64,000 nt of DNA from Agromyces humatus (GCF_021228295.1 NZ_JAJQPD010000005.1:62001-126000), one strand, 5' to 3'; shown: positions 40,364-47,931, counted from the stretch's first letter. Translations and numbers: made by a program. The notes: generated by a model from the letters alone, not told the origin.

Positions 40364-40774
40364 ATGACCATCGCACTCCAATACCTCAACATCACCGTCA
40401 ACGACGTCGACGAGTCGCTGCCCTTCTACCGCGACGCGCTCGGCCTCGACGTGCAGAACGACGTGTCCTCGGGCGGGTTCCGCTGGGTCACCCTCGGCAG
40501 CGACGCCCAGCCCGGCCTCGGCATCGTGCTCTCGGTCCCCCACGCGGGCCGCTCGCAGGCCGACGGCGATGCGTTGCAGGAGCTGCTCACCAAAGGCTCG
40601 CTTCCGCTGCTCGTGTTCCGCACCGACGACCTCGACGCCACCTTCGAGACCGTGCGCGCGTCGGGCGCCGAAGTGCTCCAAGAGCCCATGGACCAGGGCT
40701 GGGGCCCGCGCGACTGCGCGTTCCGCGACCCGTCGGGCAACACCGTCCGCGTCGCGCAGGCGCCCGCCGCCTGA
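40364..40774 (+). CDS. VOC (glyoxalase/bleomycin-resistance) family protein
   Basis: Protein of 136 aa with two beta-alpha-beta-beta-beta VOC modules: ALQYLNITVNDVDESLPFYRDALGL, then FRTDDLDATFETVRASGAEVLQEPMDQGWGPRDCAFRDPSGNTVRV. The final block is the standard second module. Some expected metal-binding positions are not occupied by His or Glu (the first strand has Tyr-Leu-Asn), so it may bind rather than convert its ligand. It is partner of the AraC regulator upstream. Confidence 0.83.
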   Translation: MTIALQYLNITVNDVDESLPFYRDALGLDVQNDVSSGGFRWVTLGSDAQPGLGIVLSVPHAGRSQADGDALQELLTKGSLPLLVFRTDDLDATFETVRASGAEVLQEPMDQGWGPRDCAFRDPSGNTVRVAQAPAA

Positions 40775-40815
40775 GCTCGCGGCTCGCGGCCCGGGCGCTT
40801 CACACCGGCGTTGGG

Positions 40816-40880
40816 GCCGCGAGCAGCGCTCAGGCTGCCAGCAGCGCTCAGGCCGCGAGCAGCGCTCAGGCTGCCAGCAG
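40816..40880. repeat. 18-bp tandem repeat that re-encodes the C-terminus and stop of the XRE gene
   Basis: Units at 40816-40833, 40834-40851 and 40852-40869, plus a partial one to 40880. Read on the minus strand in frame with the XRE gene they give LLAA-stop, then A-LLAA-stop twice more and A-LLAA. Each unit therefore repeats the Ala-Ala terminus followed by TGA. Confidence 0.8.
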
Positions 40881-41306
40881 AAACATGTCGGCCGGGCGGC
40901 TCGCGCCCGCGACATCCGATTCGAATGCAGCGAGCGGATGCCGCGACGCGGCATCGAGCCGGAACGCGAGCGACGCCTCGACCGCGAGCCGTTCGCGACG
41001 CTCGGCCTCGCGACGTTCGTCGTCGAGGCGTGTGCCGAGCCGCTCGCCGACGCGGCGCACGACATCGAACAGGTCGAGGCCGAGGGCGTCGGCCACCGAC
41101 CCGAGGATCTCGCTCGACGGCTCCTTGCGACCGCGCTCGATCTCGGAGAGGTACTGCGGCGAGACGCCCGCCGTGGCGGCGACCTCGGTGAGGATGCGCT
41201 CCTGATCGAGGCGCTCTGCGCGCAGCACCTCGCCGAGCACATCGCGCCACAGCGGTCTGGACATGCGCGGGCCTGCCGCCCGCGAGAACTCGACGACGTC
41301 ACCCAT
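40866..41306 (-). CDS. XRE-family regulator, PopR/ClgR-like
   Basis: Regulator of 146 aa. A single XRE HTH (RDVLGEVLRAERLDQERILTEVAATAGVSPQYLSEIERGRKEPSSEIL, in segments) resembles the ClgR/PopR group that controls clp genes in Actinobacteria. A charged helix follows (LDDERREAERRERLAVEA), and the chain ends MFLLAA. In Streptomyces PopR, two C-terminal alanines are needed for ClpP-dependent degradation, so this end could be a degron. The clpP/clpR-like pair lies ~1 kb away, which supports a link but does not prove it. The assignment is by similarity and context. Confidence 0.78.
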   Translation of the reverse strand: MGDVVEFSRAAGPRMSRPLWRDVLGEVLRAERLDQERILTEVAATAGVSPQYLSEIERGRKEPSSEILGSVADALGLDLFDVVRRVGERLGTRLDDERREAERRERLAVEASLAFRLDAASRHPLAAFESDVAGASRPADMFLLAA

Positions 41307-41312
41307 GTCGAG

Positions 41313-41318
41313 AGGCTA
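41313..41318 (-). promoter_or_regulatory. -10 element of the XRE gene, leaderless arrangement
   Basis: TAGCCT on the minus strand followed by CTCGAC and the ATG at 41306. Confidence 0.5.
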
Positions 41319-41404
41319 ACCGCCGGGCGCCCCGACCGACAGGTCGATCCGCTCAGAGCAGAATGACCGGCGACTCCGCCCACTGCCGCCGAGGCGGCCG
41401 CGCA

Positions 41405-42643
41405 TCAGGCGACGGGCGTGCCACCCGCCGAATCGGCCGGAAGCTCTGAGCCAGTGCTCGTCGCATCCGCCGCACGATGTCGTCTGAGTCGCAACGGCTT
41501 GCGTTCGTCGATCGATGGATCAGGCGCATCCCACACCTTGATGATCGCCCAGCCGACCGCGGCGAGCGGCACCGCGAGCACGGCACCCACGATGCCGGCG
41601 AGGATGGTGCCGGCGGTCAGGGCGACGAGGATGACGAGCGGGTGCAGCTTCAGCGACTGGGCCATCACGACCGGCTGCAGCAGGTCGCCCTCGAGCTGGT
41701 TCACCGCGATGACGATCGCAACGACGATGAGCGCAACGATCGGGCCGTTCGCGACGAGGGCGACGAGCGCGGCGAGGATGCCCGCGACCGTGGCGCCGAC
41801 GAGCGGGATGAAGGCGCCGAGGAACACGATGACGGCGAGCGGCAGCGCGAGCGGCACCTGCAGGATCGCCAGGCCGATGCCGATGAACACGGCGTCGACG
41901 AACGCGATGATCGCCGTGCCACGCACATAGCCTCCGAGCACCTTGACGCTCGTGACGCCGACGCGCCGGCCGCGCTCGAGGTGTGCGCCCGTGAACGGGC
42001 GCATGAAGAACGCCCAGATGCGGTCGCCGTCCTTGAGGAAGAAGAACAGCACCACGAGCAGCAGCAGGATGCCGGTGATCACCTCGGCCGCCGCCGAGAC
42101 GCCCGCGACGGCGCTTCGTCCGAACTCGGCGCTCGTCAGGAAATCGATGATCGAGTCGCGTGCGTCTTCGACCTGCTGCGGGTCGATCGGGATCGGCAGC
42201 GTCGCGACCCAGTCGAGCAGATCGTCGAAGCCCTCGGTCGCCGACCGCGCCAGCGACGCCCACTGGTTGCGAACGGCGAAGACGATCGCCGTGACGATGC
42301 CGCCGAGCACGACGATTCCGCCGAGCAGGGTCACCCACGCCGCGAGGATCGGCGCCATGAACCGGCGCAGCCGCCCGATGAGCGGGCTCGCTGCGGCCGC
42401 GAGGATGAGCGCGATGAGCACGGGGATGACGAGCAACCGCACCTGCACGAGGGCCCACACCGCGACCGCGGCGAGCGTGAGCACGAGCACGAGCTGCAGG
42501 CTCCGGATCGCCCAGCGACCCAGCCGGTCGTTCCAGATCGGGCCGCCGGGGTTGCGGCGCTCGGTGTCGGCGACGGGTACCGCGGGCCGGACGCCGGGCA
42601 CCGCCCGCGGCTCGGCGTTTCGACGTACGCGACGGAAGACCAT
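41405..42643 (-). CDS. AI-2E family transporter (PerM-like), copy 2
   Basis: Second AI-2E/PerM protein, 412 aa. A basic N-terminus (~40 residues) precedes the helices; VEDARDSIIDFLTSAEF lies in the soluble insert, and VDAVFIGIGLAILQVPLALPLAVIVFLGAFIPLVGATVAG (in parts) and NQLEGDLLQPVVMAQSLKLHPLVILVALTAG form the conserved C-terminal block. The C-terminus is a charged tail of ~40 residues. It is clearly diverged from copy 1 at 29906. The substrate is unknown. Confidence 0.87.
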   Translation of the reverse strand: MVFRRVRRNAEPRAVPGVRPAVPVADTERRNPGGPIWNDRLGRWAIRSLQLVLVLTLAAVAVWALVQVRLLVIPVLIALILAAAASPLIGRLRRFMAPILAAWVTLLGGIVVLGGIVTAIVFAVRNQWASLARSATEGFDDLLDWVATLPIPIDPQQVEDARDSIIDFLTSAEFGRSAVAGVSAAAEVITGILLLLVVLFFFLKDGDRIWAFFMRPFTGAHLERGRRVGVTSVKVLGGYVRGTAIIAFVDAVFIGIGLAILQVPLALPLAVIVFLGAFIPLVGATVAGILAALVALVANGPIVALIVVAIVIAVNQLEGDLLQPVVMAQSLKLHPLVILVALTAGTILAGIVGAVLAVPLAAVGWAIIKVWDAPDPSIDERKPLRLRRHRAADATSTGSELPADSAGGTPVA

Positions 42644-42649
42644 AGGACG

Positions 42650-42655
42650 ACTGTA
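42650..42655 (-). promoter_or_regulatory. -10 element of AI-2E copy 2, leaderless arrangement
   Basis: TACAGT on the minus strand followed by CGTCCT and the ATG at 42643. Confidence 0.5.
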
Positions 42656-42703
42656 GAGCGGCGGTCGACGCCATCTGCAGACCAGGGCGCGGTGCGCCCG
42701 AGA

Positions 42704-43189
42704 TCAGCCCGCGGCCATCTGATCGACGCCGCGATGATCACGCAGCCGATCGAGCAGGCGCGCCGAACCGCTCGCGATCGCCGCCTTCTCGTCGGCGGTG
42801 AGCACGTCGAGGAAGTGGGTGCGGATCGCGGACGCGTGGTCGCGCATGGCGCCGAGCAGCGCGCGCCGACCGTCATTGGTGAGCACGACCAGCGAGCCCC
42901 GCGCATCGGTGTCGAACTCGACGCGGTCGACGAGCCCCCGCGCGGCCATGCGCGTGAGCTGATGCGAGAGGCGGCTCTTCTCCCACCCGATCGCATCGGC
43001 CAGCACGCCCGGGCGCAGCCGACGGTCGTCGGCCTTGAAGAGCGTGAGCATCACCGTGTAGTCGCCCTGCGACAGGCCCGCGTCGCTCATCAGCCGACGA
43101 TCGAGCTCACGGGCGAGCTCGCGATGCACGAGCACGAAGTCGGCCCACATCGCCCACTCGGACTCGTCGATCGCAGAGACCTCGGACAT
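42704..43189 (-). CDS. MarR-family regulator
   Basis: Regulator of 161 aa with a MarR fold: LSQGDYTVMLTLFKADDRRLRPGVLADAIGWEKSRLSHQLTRMAARGLVDR (in parts) and wing DTDARGSLVVLTNDGR. The N-terminal FVLVHRELARELDRRL helix is typical of the group with IGWEKSRLSHQ recognition helices. No divergent partner is obvious; the AI-2E gene lies downstream in the same direction with its own promoter. The target is unknown. Confidence 0.87.
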   Translation of the reverse strand: MSEVSAIDESEWAMWADFVLVHRELARELDRRLMSDAGLSQGDYTVMLTLFKADDRRLRPGVLADAIGWEKSRLSHQLTRMAARGLVDRVEFDTDARGSLVVLTNDGRRALLGAMRDHASAIRTHFLDVLTADEKAAIASGSARLLDRLRDHRGVDQMAAG

Positions 43190-43195
43190 GACTCG

Positions 43196-43201
43196 ACTCT
43201 A
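43196..43201 (-). promoter_or_regulatory. -10 element of the MarR gene, leaderless arrangement
   Basis: TAGAGT on the minus strand followed by CGAGTC and the ATG at 43189. Confidence 0.5.
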
Positions 43202-43248
43202 TCGACGCATGCATCGGCAGCGTCGAGGGCGTTCGATCGGTGCGGGTG

Positions 43249-43551
43249 TCAGCGAACCTCGTAGGTGAGGCAGTCGGCGCTGTCCGCCCCGGGGCCGATG
43301 CGCACCGAGGCCGCCGTGCACTCGAGGTTCGAGTTGTGGATGCATTCGCCGCGCTGGCAGGCGCCCACATGCGTGAGGACCTTGTCGAGCCCGCCCTTGC
43401 TGCTGAGCGGAATGAAGGTCGCGCATTCGGCATGGTCGGCCGTGCCGGCGATCGTGACGGCCGCGGCGTGGCAGTTGGAATGGTCGTTGTAGGAGCATCC
43501 GGCCACCGAACACTCGGCGACAGCGGGCAGATCGTCGAGCGTCATGCTCAT
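43249..43551 (-). CDS. Cys-rich protein with two DUF1540 domains
   Basis: Small protein of 100 aa. Two DUF1540 units are visible: CSVAGCSYNDHSNCHAAAVTI with a closing Cys in HAECATF, and CQRGECIHNSNLECTAASVRI with SADCLTYE. The eight cysteines in two C-x4-C-x7-C groups, each plus one Cys, suggest metal binding. The function of DUF1540 is unknown. GGAGG lies 5 bases before the ATG at 43551. A DtxR/IdeR-like box is ~110 bases upstream, so expression may depend on iron. Confidence 0.85.
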   Translation of the reverse strand: MSMTLDDLPAVAECSVAGCSYNDHSNCHAAAVTIAGTADHAECATFIPLSSKGGLDKVLTHVGACQRGECIHNSNLECTAASVRIGPGADSADCLTYEVR

Positions 43552-43663
43552 GGTGACCTCCAGAGGCGGTTTCGACCGTTGGTGTATCTGGATGGTAGCC
43601 CCGGGTTCCCCGATCCCGCAGTAGCCCTCGGGACGGTTTGTGCAGATCACGGCGACTTTTTAC

Positions 43664-43682
43664 TTAGGTGAGGCTCACCTTT
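43664..43682. promoter_or_regulatory. DtxR/IdeR-type iron box
   Basis: TTAGGTGAGGCTCACCTTT, close to the 19-bp consensus TTAGGTTAGSCTAACCTAA; AGGTGAG and CTCACCT are perfect arms around one base. It lies between the DUF1540 gene (start 43551) and the end of the 64-codon gene at 43711, and its only downstream target in range is the DUF1540 gene. Confidence 0.65.
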
Positions 43683-43710
43683 CGAGGCGACCTCGCGGCG
43701 TCGCGATGCG

Positions 43711-43905
43711 CTACGCCGGGGCGTTGTCGGGGTCGACCGACTCGACCATGTCGTCTTCGACGGCGTTGTCGGCGTCGAGATCGTTCACGTCGGGGCCGCG
43801 CTCGATCTCGCCGTCGATGTCGTGATCGCGTGCCGCAGGTACGGTGTGGCTGCCCGGGTGGGGCTTCGGTCGACGATCACGTTCCAGATCTTCGTTGTTC
43901 GTCAT
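43711..43905 (-). CDS. Small acidic hypothetical protein
   Basis: Protein of 64 aa, unrecognised. It is hydrophilic: a basic first third (DLERDRRPKPHPGSH) and a strongly acidic rest (DHDIDGEIERGPDVNDLDADNAVEDDMVESVDPDN), with no hydrophobic core, so it is probably disordered. No ribosome-binding site or good -10 precedes the ATG. It is predicted only from reading-frame and codon quality. Confidence 0.55.
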   Translation of the reverse strand: MTNNEDLERDRRPKPHPGSHTVPAARDHDIDGEIERGPDVNDLDADNAVEDDMVESVDPDNAPA

Positions 43906-44015
43906 GCGTCAAGGGTGCGCGGCGTTGACGACGCCCGTCAACTCCGTGAAGCGGCTGGGCTGGCCGGTGGTGCGCTGATCGGTGCAGAATGGGACCACTG
44001 ACGTGGAGGTGTGCG

Positions 44016-44126
44016 GTGTCAACCGAATTCGTGCTGTGGTCGATCATCGGACTGATCGGGCTGGTGGGCGGCGTGCTGTTCGTCGCCGCGGGCTGGGCAC
44101 TCGTGCGCCGACCCCCCGAGCGCTGA
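44016..44126 (+). CDS. 36-residue single-span membrane protein
   Basis: Very short gene starting with GTG; GGAGG at 44005-44009 is 6 bases upstream, an ideal spacing. The product is MSTEF, then a ~22-residue hydrophobic span with glycine zipper spacing (IIGLIGLVGGVLFVAAG), then WALVRRPPER, a positive C-terminal anchor (N-out/C-in by charge). The function is unknown. It stands alone between the acidic small gene and the SDR gene; a 7-bp inverted repeat GTTGACG/CGTCAAC (43924-43942) lies upstream. Confidence 0.6.
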   Translation: MSTEFVLWSIIGLIGLVGGVLFVAAGWALVRRPPER

Positions 44127-44170
44127 CCTGCGGGCGCGGCCGACCAGGGAGGTCGCGACGACGCGGGCGG

Positions 44171-44809
44171 TCAGCCGATCGCGTCGGCGATGGGCGTGTC
44201 GCCCGAATTGAACCGGATCGTGCGCCCGATCGTCGACGGATGCTGCAGCACGGCAGCAGCGACGGCAGCCACGTCGGCGCGGCTGACGCGCTGACTCACG
44301 GATGCCCCGGTGTCGATCAGTCCCGTCGCCTCGCCGTCGGTGAGCGTGCTCGGTCCGAGGATCGTCCAACCGAGCCCCGTCGTCGCGAGATGCTCATCGG
44401 CCGCCGCCTTCGCCGCGGCGTAGGCGTGGAACGAGTGCGACTCGGGCACCGAGCGGTCAGGCGAGCCGAAGTACGACACCATCACGTAGCGCGAGACGCC
44501 CGCCTGCTCGGCCGCGGACATGCTGCGGATCGCGGCATCGCGGTCGACCGCATACGTGCGCGCCGGGTTGCCGCCGCCGGCACCCGCCGACCAGACGACC
44601 GCATCGCGACCGCGGAACAGTTCGGCGAGGCCGTCGACGTCGAGCGACTCGATGTCGGCCACGACGGGGGTGGCGCCCGTCGCGGCGACGTCGGACGCAT
44701 GATCGGGATTGCGGATGACCGCCTCGACCGCGTCGCCGCGGTCGGCGAGCAGGCGTTCGAGCCGCAGCGCGAGCTTGCCGTGACCGCCGATGAGTACGAT
44801 GCGTGCCAT
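44171..44809 (-). CDS. Atypical SDR / NAD(P)H-binding epimerase-like protein
   Basis: Rossmann protein of 212 aa. RIVLIGGHGKLALRLERLLADRG contains the GxxGxxA-type dinucleotide motif of atypical short-chain dehydrogenases; DIESLDVDGLAELFRGRDAVVWSAGAGGG and FHAYAAAKAAADEHL (Tyr-x3-Lys position) follow. It belongs to the NmrA/biliverdin-reductase-B-like group, which may sense or oxidise flavin-type substrates. GGAGA lies 7 bases before the ATG. It is divergent from a NUDIX gene. Confidence 0.83.
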   Translation of the reverse strand: MARIVLIGGHGKLALRLERLLADRGDAVEAVIRNPDHASDVAATGATPVVADIESLDVDGLAELFRGRDAVVWSAGAGGGNPARTYAVDRDAAIRSMSAAEQAGVSRYVMVSYFGSPDRSVPESHSFHAYAAAKAAADEHLATTGLGWTILGPSTLTDGEATGLIDTGASVSQRVSRADVAAVAAAVLQHPSTIGRTIRFNSGDTPIADAIG

Positions 44810-44887
44810 GGGTGTCTCCTTCGCGTGCGATGCGTTCGGTACTCCACCACGCTATCGGGCGCCGGCGACTCGACGAGGCCGGGTGCC

Positions 44888-45355
44888 ATGCCGGTGAGAA
44901 GCGCGGGACTCCTGCTCTTCCGCGGCGCGCCCGACCTCGAGGTGTTCATCGCGCACATGGGCGGCCCCTTCTGGGCGGCGAAGCACGAGGGCGCCTGGAC
45001 GATTCCGAAGGGCGAGCACTCCGCCGAGGAAGACCCGCTCGCGGCGGCGGTCCGCGAGTTCGCCGAGGAGATCGGCGCACCCGCCCCCGACACCGAGTGG
45101 CTCGATCTGGGCGAGTTCCGGTACTCGAGCGGCAAGCTCGTGCACGTCTTCGCGGGAGCGGCGCCGACGTTCGAGATCGACGCCGTGCAGAGCAACCTCT
45201 TCGAGCTCGAATGGCCGCCGCGCTCGGGCCGCCGCCAGTCGTTCCCCGAAGTCGACGACGCGCGATGGGTCGCGCTCGACGAGACGCGCGCGCTGCTCAC
45301 CACGGGCCAGCGGCCCGTGCTCGACGCCCTCGTCGATCGCCTCGGGCTCGCCTGA
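44888..45355 (+). CDS. NUDIX hydrolase
   Basis: NUDIX hydrolase of 155 aa with a textbook box, G-EHSAE-E-DPLAAAV-REFAEEIGA. The N-terminal SAGLLLFRGAPDLEVFIAHMGGPFWAAKHEGAWTIPKGE (in parts) is typical of the small group of predicted NTP hydrolases in high-GC Gram-positives. Substrates may be dinucleoside polyphosphates or NDP-sugars. Weak GAGG lies 9 bases before the ATG. It is convergent with the sirtuin gene. Confidence 0.87.
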   Translation: MPVRSAGLLLFRGAPDLEVFIAHMGGPFWAAKHEGAWTIPKGEHSAEEDPLAAAVREFAEEIGAPAPDTEWLDLGEFRYSSGKLVHVFAGAAPTFEIDAVQSNLFELEWPPRSGRRQSFPEVDDARWVALDETRALLTTGQRPVLDALVDRLGLA

Positions 45356-45369
45356 AGCGCGACGCGCGA

Positions 45370-46062
45370 TCAGCCGCCGTCGAGCAGCTCGGCGACCCAG
45401 GCCGGCACCACCGTGCTCGCCGGGCCGTGCCGAACCTCGTCGAAGAGGGGCGTGATCTCGCTCGCGGCGAGGTTGAGCTCGATCGTGTGCGCGCCGCGCT
45501 CGGCGGCGACCATGACGAACCCTGCGGCGGGGTACACCGCACCCGACGTGCCGATGGCCGCGAACTCGTCGCACGCGAGCAGCGCCTCGTCGATGTGGTC
45601 GAGCTCGTAGGGCACCTCGCCGAACCACACGACGTCGGGGCGGAGCATCCGTTCACCGCATTCAGGACACGCGGGCCGCTCGACGAGGTTCGCACGCACC
45701 GGCGATCGCGCGCCGCACGCGGCGCAGAGCGCCGACCCGAGCTCGCCGTGCATGTGCACCACCCGGTGCGACCCGGCCCGCTCGTGCAGGTCGTCGATGT
45801 TCTGCGTGACGATGAGCAGGTCGTCGCCGAGCGCCGCCTCGAGGCGCGCGAGCGCGGTGTGCGCGGGGTTCGGCTCGACGAGCGCGACGGCGTGTCGCCG
45901 CGCATCGTAGAACCGCTGCACGGTGTCGGGGTCGCGATCGTACGCCTCGGGCGTGGCGACGTCTTCGACGCGGTGGCCCTCCCACAGCCCGCCAGCGTCG
46001 CGGAACGTCGGCACCCCGCTCTCGGCCGAGATGCCGGCACCGGTGAGCACGACGAGTCGCAT
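45370..46062 (-). CDS. Sir2-family NAD-dependent deacylase, class III (SIRT5-like)
   Basis: Sirtuin of 230 aa removing acyl groups from lysines with NAD. Motifs: GAGISAESGVPTFRD, VTQNIDDLHERAG, the catalytic His in HMHGEL, the zinc site CAAC and CPEC, and WFGEVPYELDHID. YDARR (Tyr52, Arg55) matches the Tyr-x2-Arg pair by which SIRT5/CobB-type enzymes prefer succinyl or malonyl lysine. The length is standard for bacteria. Six G residues immediately precede the ATG. Confidence 0.9.
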   Translation of the reverse strand: MRLVVLTGAGISAESGVPTFRDAGGLWEGHRVEDVATPEAYDRDPDTVQRFYDARRHAVALVEPNPAHTALARLEAALGDDLLIVTQNIDDLHERAGSHRVVHMHGELGSALCAACGARSPVRANLVERPACPECGERMLRPDVVWFGEVPYELDHIDEALLACDEFAAIGTSGAVYPAAGFVMVAAERGAHTIELNLAASEITPLFDEVRHGPASTVVPAWVAELLDGG

Positions 46063-46179
46063 CCCCCCATTAGACCGTGTCCCGACGACGTTCGACAGCC
46101 CGGTTCGCGGCCCGCCGGCAGCGACGCCCCGCCGCGCCGGCGCTTCTGCCCCGGCGTCCGATCCGACAGGATGGTCTGC

Positions 46180-47187
46180 ATGCCCGGCGACGCGCTCACC
46201 GAGATCGCGGCGGAGCTCTACGGCCTCCTCCCCGACGAGTTCACCGCGGCGCGAAACGAGCGCGGCCGAGCTGCGCGCGGCGACGATCGCGATCTCGCCG
46301 CGCGCATCCAAGACCTGAAGCGCCCGTCGCCGGCGGCCTGGCTGGTCAACCAGCTCGTACGCCGTCGCCCCACCGAGGTCGGCGCCGTGCTCGAGCTCGG
46401 CGCCGACCTGCGCGCCGCGCAGGACGACCTCGACGCGGCCCAGCTCGCGCAGCTGACCAGGCAGCGCCGCCAGCTCGTGACCGTGCTCGCTCGCGAAGCC
46501 GGCCAGCTCGCCGAGGAGCTCGGCAATCCGGTGCGCGGCCCGGTGCTCGACCAGGTCGCGCAGACGCTGCAGGCCGCGATGTCGGATGTCGCTGCCACGG
46601 CCGCCGTGCGCACGGGCCGGCTCGTGCGCGGGCTCGAGGCGGTCGGCCTCGAGGTCGATCTCGACGGCGCGGTGGCCGGCGAGTTCTCCAGCGGGTTGAG
46701 GAGCGACGAAGGAGCGCCTCGAAACCCCGCCGGCGAGGTCTCCAGCGGGTTGAGGAGCGACGAAGGAGCGTCTCGAAACCCGGCCGGCGAGTTCTCCAGC
46801 GGGTTGAGGAGCGACGAAGGAGCGTCTCGAAACCCCGCCCCGGCCAAGCGCGAATCCCGCGAGGAGCGTGCCGCGCGGGCGGCCGAGGAGGCTCGCGAAC
46901 GCGCGGCTCGTGCGGCCGAGGAGTCCGAGCGGCTCGCCGACGAGGCATCCGAGCAGTTCACCGAACTCGACGCCCGCGTCGCCGATCTGCAACGCGCGAC
47001 CGACGAGCGCACCGCCGCCCGCGACGAGCTCGAATCACAGCTCCGCCGAGCCGATGACGAGCTCGCCGAGGCCGAACGCGAGCTGCGCGCCGCCACGCGC
47101 GACCGCGACCGAGCGGCGCGGACCGCGACGGCGGCACGACGTGCGGCCGATGACGCGCGCGAGGCGCTCGACGCCCTCGAGCGCTGA
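46180..47187 (+). CDS. Coiled-coil protein with an in-frame REP-derived triple repeat
   Basis: Hypothetical protein of 335 aa. Residues 1-165 are helical (LTEIAAELYGLLPDEFTAARNERGR, RPSPAAWLVNQLVRRRP) and of a type seen in actinobacterial hypothetical proteins. Residues 166-219 are three 18-residue repeats (AGEFSSGLRSDEGAPRNP and variants). Residues ~225-335 form a long Ala/Arg/Glu-rich coiled coil (REERAARAAEEARERAARA). The repeat is a translated copy of the intergenic element found at 34227 and probably acts as a flexible linker. The function is unknown. The start codon has neither a clear ribosome-binding site nor a good -10. Confidence 0.75.
   Translation: MPGDALTEIAAELYGLLPDEFTAARNERGRAARGDDRDLAARIQDLKRPSPAAWLVNQLVRRRPTEVGAVLELGADLRAAQDDLDAAQLAQLTRQRRQLVTVLAREAGQLAEELGNPVRGPVLDQVAQTLQAAMSDVAATAAVRTGRLVRGLEAVGLEVDLDGAVAGEFSSGLRSDEGAPRNPAGEVSSGLRSDEGASRNPAGEFSSGLRSDEGASRNPAPAKRESREERAARAAEEARERAARAAEESERLADEASEQFTELDARVADLQRATDERTAARDELESQLRRADDELAEAERELRAATRDRDRAARTATAARRAADDAREALDALER
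46675..46836. repeat. Three tandem 54-bp in-frame copies of a REP-like element
   Basis: Copies at 46675-46728, 46729-46782 and 46783-46836 differ by only a few bases. Each contains GGGTTGAGGAGCGACGAAGG and GTCTCGAAACCC-like halves, the same sequence family as the intergenic pair at 34227-34312. 54 bp equals 18 codons, so the reading frame is preserved. Confidence 0.9.
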
Positions 47188-47221
47188 GGCGTTTCGCGAT
47201 GACGGGCTCAGACGCCCGGGC

Positions 47222-47833
47222 TCACGCGCTGGGCGACCGTCCGTCGAAGAGCAGCGTCGGCACCGGCCCGAACGGCATCGAGCGCACCCGCACGCGCCGC
47301 ACGTCGTCGGGCTCGAATCCTGCCGCGGTGAGCGCGGCGAACGTGTCGCGGTCCCAGTGGCAACCGTGGCAGCAGCGCGAGGTGATCGGCGTGGCGACGC
47401 GTTGCACGGCGCGCTTCAGCGTGCGCGGAGGGGCGACGACATGATCGATGAAGACGGCACGCCCGCCTGGAACGAGCACGCGACGCACCTCGGCGAGTGC
47501 GGCGGCCGGATCGGCGACCGAGCACAGCACGTACGTGCCGACGACCGCGTCGACCGAGCGATCGGGCAAGGGAATCGACTCGGCGACCGCATCGAACGGC
47601 GTCGAAGTGTGGCCCCACTCACGGGCTCGGGTCGTGAGCTCGGTGCGGCGCTCGCGGTCGGGCTCGAGCCCCATCCAGAGGACGCCCGGGTCGAATGCGC
47701 CGAAGTTCTCGCCCTCGCCGGCGCCGATCTCGAGCACGCGCCCGCGCACGCGCCCGACGAGTTCGCGCTCGAACTCCTCGAGCTGCTCGTCGTCGATCAG
47801 TGCGGGGGCTGCGCCGTTCGGGTAGGTTCCCAC
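47222..47833 (-). CDS. Class I SAM-dependent methyltransferase
   Basis: Methyltransferase of about 203 aa. Motif I is RVLEIGAGEGENF, motif II VLWMGLEPD, motif III PFDAVAESIPLPDRSVDAVVGTYVLCSV, and the post-core AEVRRVLVPGGRAVFIDHV, i.e. the UbiE/Methyltransf_11 type. A CCHGCHWDRDTF segment near the C-terminus resembles the METTL7-like subgroup. The start is uncertain: GTG 47833 (MGTYPNG) fits the family, while an ATG at 47878 would add 15 residues. The substrate is unknown. Confidence 0.83.
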   Translation of the reverse strand: MGTYPNGAAPALIDDEQLEEFERELVGRVRGRVLEIGAGEGENFGAFDPGVLWMGLEPDRERRTELTTRAREWGHTSTPFDAVAESIPLPDRSVDAVVGTYVLCSVADPAAALAEVRRVLVPGGRAVFIDHVVAPPRTLKRAVQRVATPITSRCCHGCHWDRDTFAALTAAGFEPDDVRRVRVRSMPFGPVPTLLFDGRSPSA

Positions 47834-47931
47834 CCGGCCATGCGAACACGTCGGTGCGCGTGCGTCAACCCCGCGCACTCGCGGTCGATCCGGTACGCGT
47901 GCGGCTCAGGGGCCTCGTGCATCTCAGGGGC

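Noticed and set aside
40816..40880. CRISPR-like short tandem repeats
   Set aside because: Units are contiguous 18-bp repeats without spacers, and no cas gene is present.
43711..43905. Leaderless promoter for the acidic 64-residue gene
   Set aside because: The sequence 6 bases before its ATG is CACCCT, lacking the required TA, so no promoter is claimed.
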